Source: JACMLD01 sp040004415
GTDB taxonomy: Bacteria > Bacteroidota > Bacteroidia > Chitinophagales > Chitinophagaceae
DNA length: 6,989 nucleotides
Assembly (NCBI GenBank): GCA_040004415.1
Contig: JBDUAY010000310.1
Location: 1-6,989, forward strand
Direction: 5' to 3'
Shown here: positions 3,877 to 6,989 of the stretch, piece after piece
Numbering within the stretch: the first letter of the stretch is position 1
Layout of the letters: each line of letters opens with the position of its first letter
Position numbers and translations under genes: made by a program
The notes under the pieces: generated by a model
What the model was told of the DNA's origin: nothing
The model's input: only the letters and a program-made list of their open reading frames with translations
Database searches by the model: none

Positions 3877-6800
3877 ATGAAACTCAACCTGACACCTGCA
3901 GCGCATGAACTCATTTCGAACATGCGGGATTTTTTCCAACTAAACAAGGCTGAATCCAGCTACCTGAACGAGGAACCGCTAAGGGCTGAGTTATATAGTT
4001 TTGACCAAATGGAACGATTTGGGAAAACCCTTGCCACAAATCATATACTGAGTACCAGAGGAGCAAAGGACCATTTAATTAAACGACTTGCAGACAATGA
4101 AGATCTTCTGCAGGAAGTGCGTAAGCTAATTACCGATTCAATAAAAAAGAAGTATCCTGTTACGCCCGCCGGAGAATGGTTAATAGACAATTTCTACCTG
4201 ATAGAAGATCATATCCGCATTGCAAAAACCCATTTCCCTAAAAACTACAGTGAAGATCTGCCCCAGCTGTCAGACGAAAGGTCAACTGGCTTTACACGTA
4301 TTTATGATATTGTTTTAAGGTTGATTTCTCATAGTGATGGACGGATAGATATAGCAAGCCTCAATAGATTCATCAATGCTTACCAAACTGTTACCCACTT
4401 AAAATTGGGGGAATTATGGGCAATACCGATTATGCTGCGACTTGCACTGATTGAAAACATCCGGCGTGTGTCTGCACATATTGGCATTGACAAAATTGAC
4501 AGAAACCTTGCTGATTACTGGGCAAAAGAAATGATTGAAACGGCAGAAAAGGCCCCCGAAAATTTGATTCTGGCCATTGCCGATATGGTGAGGTCTAAGC
4601 CGCCTATGGTGAGTGCATTTGTATCTGAATTGGTACGGCAGTTGCGCGGAAAAGGGCATGACCTGGCATTGGTGCTAAACTGGATTGAGCAGCAATTATC
4701 GGGAACCGGTTTAACCAGTACAGAATTGGTAAATGCCGAAAATCAAAAACAAGCCGCAGACCAGGTTTCTATCAGCAATAGTATTGCCAGCTTGCGTTTA
4801 TTGGGTGCTATGGATTGGCGCGATTTTGTTGAAACACACAGCATCGTTGAGCAAACACTTCGTGAGGATTATGGCGGCGTTTATGGTTTAATGGATTTCT
4901 CTACCCGTGACCGGTACCGGCATGTTGTAGAGTTAATAGCAAAAAAAAGCAACTTAACCGAGCAGGAGATTGCGCGGATAGCGATACAATTAACATACGA
5001 AAATATTGCGGGCGCTGATAAGGATGAACGCGAAAAACATGTCGGTTATTTTCTTATTGACCAGGGTCTGCAGCAAACAAAGAAGCTGGCAAAAATAAAA
5101 GAACCAATTATCCAAAAAATACGCGACACGATTAAAAGAAACGCGTTTAAAGTATATATAACTTTTGTTTGTTTAATCAGTTTCGTTATTTGCCTGGGAA
5201 TTTTTTGCAGCGCATATACTGACACAAAAAAAGACTGGCTGCTGCTTACAATTGGTTTGCTTTCCCTCATCTGTGCGAGCCAACTTGCTGTAACGATGGT
5301 TAATTTTTTTTCTACCTTACTCGTAAAGCCCAGCCTTTTACCAAGAATGGATTTTTCGCACGATATTCCTGCCACCGCACGTACATTGGTTATAATACCG
5401 GCATTACTCACCAGGATAGAAGAAATAGAACTTTTAACGGATGCATTGGAAGTCCGCTACCTGGCAAACAGGAATAACAATTTACATTTTGGATTACTAA
5501 CTGATTTTACAGACGCGCCAGCGGAAACACTTGCAGGCGATGCAATGCTTTTGAACGCTGTTAAAAAAAGAATTGCGGTACTGAATAACAAATACCAGCA
5601 TGAAAAAAATGATTTATTTTTTCTTTTTCACCGGCCAAGGTTGTGGAATCCGCAGGAAAACGCCTGGATGGGATATGAAAGAAAACGCGGAAAGCTTTCC
5701 GATTTAAACGCAGTGTTAAGAGGCGGCGGAAAAGAAAATTTTTCACTTATTACAGGCGATCAGACTATTTTCCCGGAAATAAAATATGTAATTACCCTGG
5801 ATGCAGATACGCAATTGCCCCTGGGTTCCGCCTGGAAAATGATTGCCACAATGGCGCACCCATTGAACCATGCCTGGTACAATGAAAAAAAGAAAAGAGT
5901 TACAAAAGGGTATGGCATTCTTCAACCAAGGATAACCGTGAGTTTGCCGGATATAACCGGATCCCGGTATACACGCATGCATGGCAATGAGCCGGGTATT
6001 GATCCCTATACCCGTGCTTCATCAGATGTTTACCAGGATTTATTTGCCGAAGGATCGTTTATAGGCAAGGGGATTTACGAAGTAGATATTTTTCAAAAAG
6101 TGCTGGAAAGAAGGTTCCTGGATAACCGCATACTCAGTCATGATTTGCTGGAAGGGTGTTATATACGTTCAGGCTTATTGAGCGACGTGCAGTTATTTGA
6201 AAAATACCCGGCAACTTATTTTGCAGATATGAAAATGCGGTTGCGTTGGGTTAGGGGCGACTGGCAAATCTTTTCCTGGTTTTTGCCTTTCGTTATGGGA
6301 CGCAGGAAGCACCTGCATAAAAATCCCCTTTCCGGATTGTCGCGCTGGAAAATATTCGACAATATCAGGCGCAGTGTTGTTCCACTTGCCTTTACCGCGC
6401 TGTTACTGCTGGTTTGGCTAACCTTGCCTTCACCTCTATTCTGGACCAGCGTTGTTTCCGCGCTTATCGTGTTTCCGGTTATCATAGCGGCCATCTGGGA
6501 TATTACCCAGAAGCCGAAAGACGTTGTCTTGAAATACCATGTAAAAAACTCAGTCCGCAACATTTCTGGTATTTTTGTAAAGACCTTATTTACGCTCATC
6601 TGCCTGCCTTACGAAGCGCTTTGCAACCTGGGGGCCATACTCATAACCCTATGGAGAATGCTGATTACCCGCAAGAAATTACTTCAATGGAATGCATCAC
6701 GTCATGCGGCAACTGACCATGATATCGGTTTAGTGGCGGCTTATGCTACCATGTGGATTCAACCCGTCATCAGCGCCACAGTAGTATTTTACTTAGCCAT

Positions 6801-6989
6801 TTATTCGCCGGCAAAACTGATAACGACGGAACCTGTTCTGGTACTTTGGGTGATTGCTCCTTTTATAACATGGTTTACCAGCAGACCTTTGGAAAAGCAG
6901 GTAACCGGGCTCACAAGTGATCAAAACATCTTTCTTCAAAAACTGGCAAGAAAAACCTGGGCCTTTTTTGAACATTTTGTTGTAGCCGG
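3877..6989 (+). CDS. ndvB: Cyclic beta-1,2-glucan synthase-like membrane glycosyltransferase (NdvB/ChvB/Cgs family), 3' end outside window
   Basis: The frame is open for 1037 codons and runs off the window; full-length family members reach about 2800 residues, so more than half is missing. The start is locked by an in-frame TAA at 3862-3864. The N-terminal helical part shows LRAELYSFDQMERFGKTLA (from about residue 36), as in NdvB-type proteins. Membrane segments lie near residues 426-447 and 454-480. The glycosyltransferase 84 domain follows: LVIIPA (504-509), ERKRGKL (601-607), TLDADTQLP with a DxD at 642-644, EGSFIGKGIYEVD (725-737), SHDLLEG (754-760) and RWVRGDWQ (790-797). More membrane segments follow near 834-851, 856-874, 900-925, 961-977 and 987-1000. 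In the known enzymes this part builds the glucan from UDP-glucose at the inner membrane, and a C-terminal GH94 domain, not visible here, sets chain length. The product in this organism is inferred. It carries the shared stress-type box upstream. Confidence 0.9.
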   Translation, partial: MKLNLTPAAHELISNMRDFFQLNKAESSYLNEEPLRAELYSFDQMERFGKTLATNHILSTRGAKDHLIKRLADNEDLLQEVRKLITDSIKKKYPVTPAGEWLIDNFYLIEDHIRIAKTHFPKNYSEDLPQLSDERSTGFTRIYDIVLRLISHSDGRIDIASLNRFINAYQTVTHLKLGELWAIPIMLRLALIENIRRVSAHIGIDKIDRNLADYWAKEMIETAEKAPENLILAIADMVRSKPPMVSAFVSELVRQLRGKGHDLALVLNWIEQQLSGTGLTSTELVNAENQKQAADQVSISNSIASLRLLGAMDWRDFVETHSIVEQTLREDYGGVYGLMDFSTRDRYRHVVELIAKKSNLTEQEIARIAIQLTYENIAGADKDEREKHVGYFLIDQGLQQTKKLAKIKEPIIQKIRDTIKRNAFKVYITFVCLISFVICLGIFCSAYTDTKKDWLLLTIGLLSLICASQLAVTMVNFFSTLLVKPSLLPRMDFSHDIPATARTLVIIPALLTRIEEIELLTDALEVRYLANRNNNLHFGLLTDFTDAPAETLAGDAMLLNAVKKRIAVLNNKYQHEKNDLFFLFHRPRLWNPQENAWMGYERKRGKLSDLNAVLRGGGKENFSLITGDQTIFPEIKYVITLDADTQLPLGSAWKMIATMAHPLNHAWYNEKKKRVTKGYGILQPRITVSLPDITGSRYTRMHGNEPGIDPYTRASSDVYQDLFAEGSFIGKGIYEVDIFQKVLERRFLDNRILSHDLLEGCYIRSGLLSDVQLFEKYPATYFADMKMRLRWVRGDWQIFSWFLPFVMGRRKHLHKNPLSGLSRWKIFDNIRRSVVPLAFTALLLLVWLTLPSPLFWTSVVSALIVFPVIIAAIWDITQKPKDVVLKYHVKNSVRNISGIFVKTLFTLICLPYEALCNLGAILITLWRMLITRKKLLQWNASRHAATDHDIGLVAAYATMWIQPVISATVVFYLAIYSPAKLITTEPVLVLWVIAPFITWFTSRPLEKQVTGLTSDQNIFLQKLARKTWAFFEHFVVA

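Noticed and set aside
4414..6975. Several leftward open frames of 60-127 codons and a rightward one at 6414-6716
   Set aside because: All lie inside the continuous glucan synthase reading frame, which has family motifs throughout.

Overview
The window looks like chromosomal DNA of a Bacteroidota, most likely from the Chitinophagaceae/Sphingobacteriaceae side of the phylum. The signs are a moderate AT bias, starts without clear Shine-Dalgarno sequences, promoter boxes resembling the Bacteroidota TAnnTTTG -7 element, and a secreted PepSY-like (DUF2874) protein of a kind common there. This placement is inference; no rRNA or marker gene is present.

Layout. Positions 1-246 hold the 3' end of something that resembles an amidohydrolase C-terminus spread over several frames, probably a pseudogene. 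Four leftward genes follow: a small cupin (259-612), an unrecognised 126-residue protein (985-1365), a secreted PepSY-like protein (1549-1983, start moved from the longest reading), and a secreted Lys/Ala/Asp-rich coiled-coil protein (2153-2644). Two rightward genes come next: a single-domain universal stress protein (3053-3496) and a very large membrane glycosyltransferase of the cyclic beta-1,2-glucan synthase (NdvB/ChvB/Cgs) type. The latter starts at 3877 and is still open at the window end (1037 codons visible).

The main discovery is a shared promoter architecture. An 18-bp box, invariant in all copies at TGTGA-N3-ATGTAA, lies upstream of four genes on both strands: PepSY-like, coiled-coil, usp and the glucan synthase. 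It always points in the direction of transcription. In every case exactly 46 or 47 bp separate the box from the TTTG of a candidate -7 element. The usp and glucan synthase boxes are identical over all 18 bp. I infer that one unnamed activator controls the four genes as a local regulon linking envelope/periplasmic proteins, a stress protein and periplasmic glucan synthesis.

Other structures are a 77-bp imperfect inverted repeat (1465-1541) just after the PepSY-like gene, a 16-bp palindrome upstream of the cupin gene, and a long untranslated leader ahead of the glucan synthase with a second consensus -7 box and a mini-ORF.
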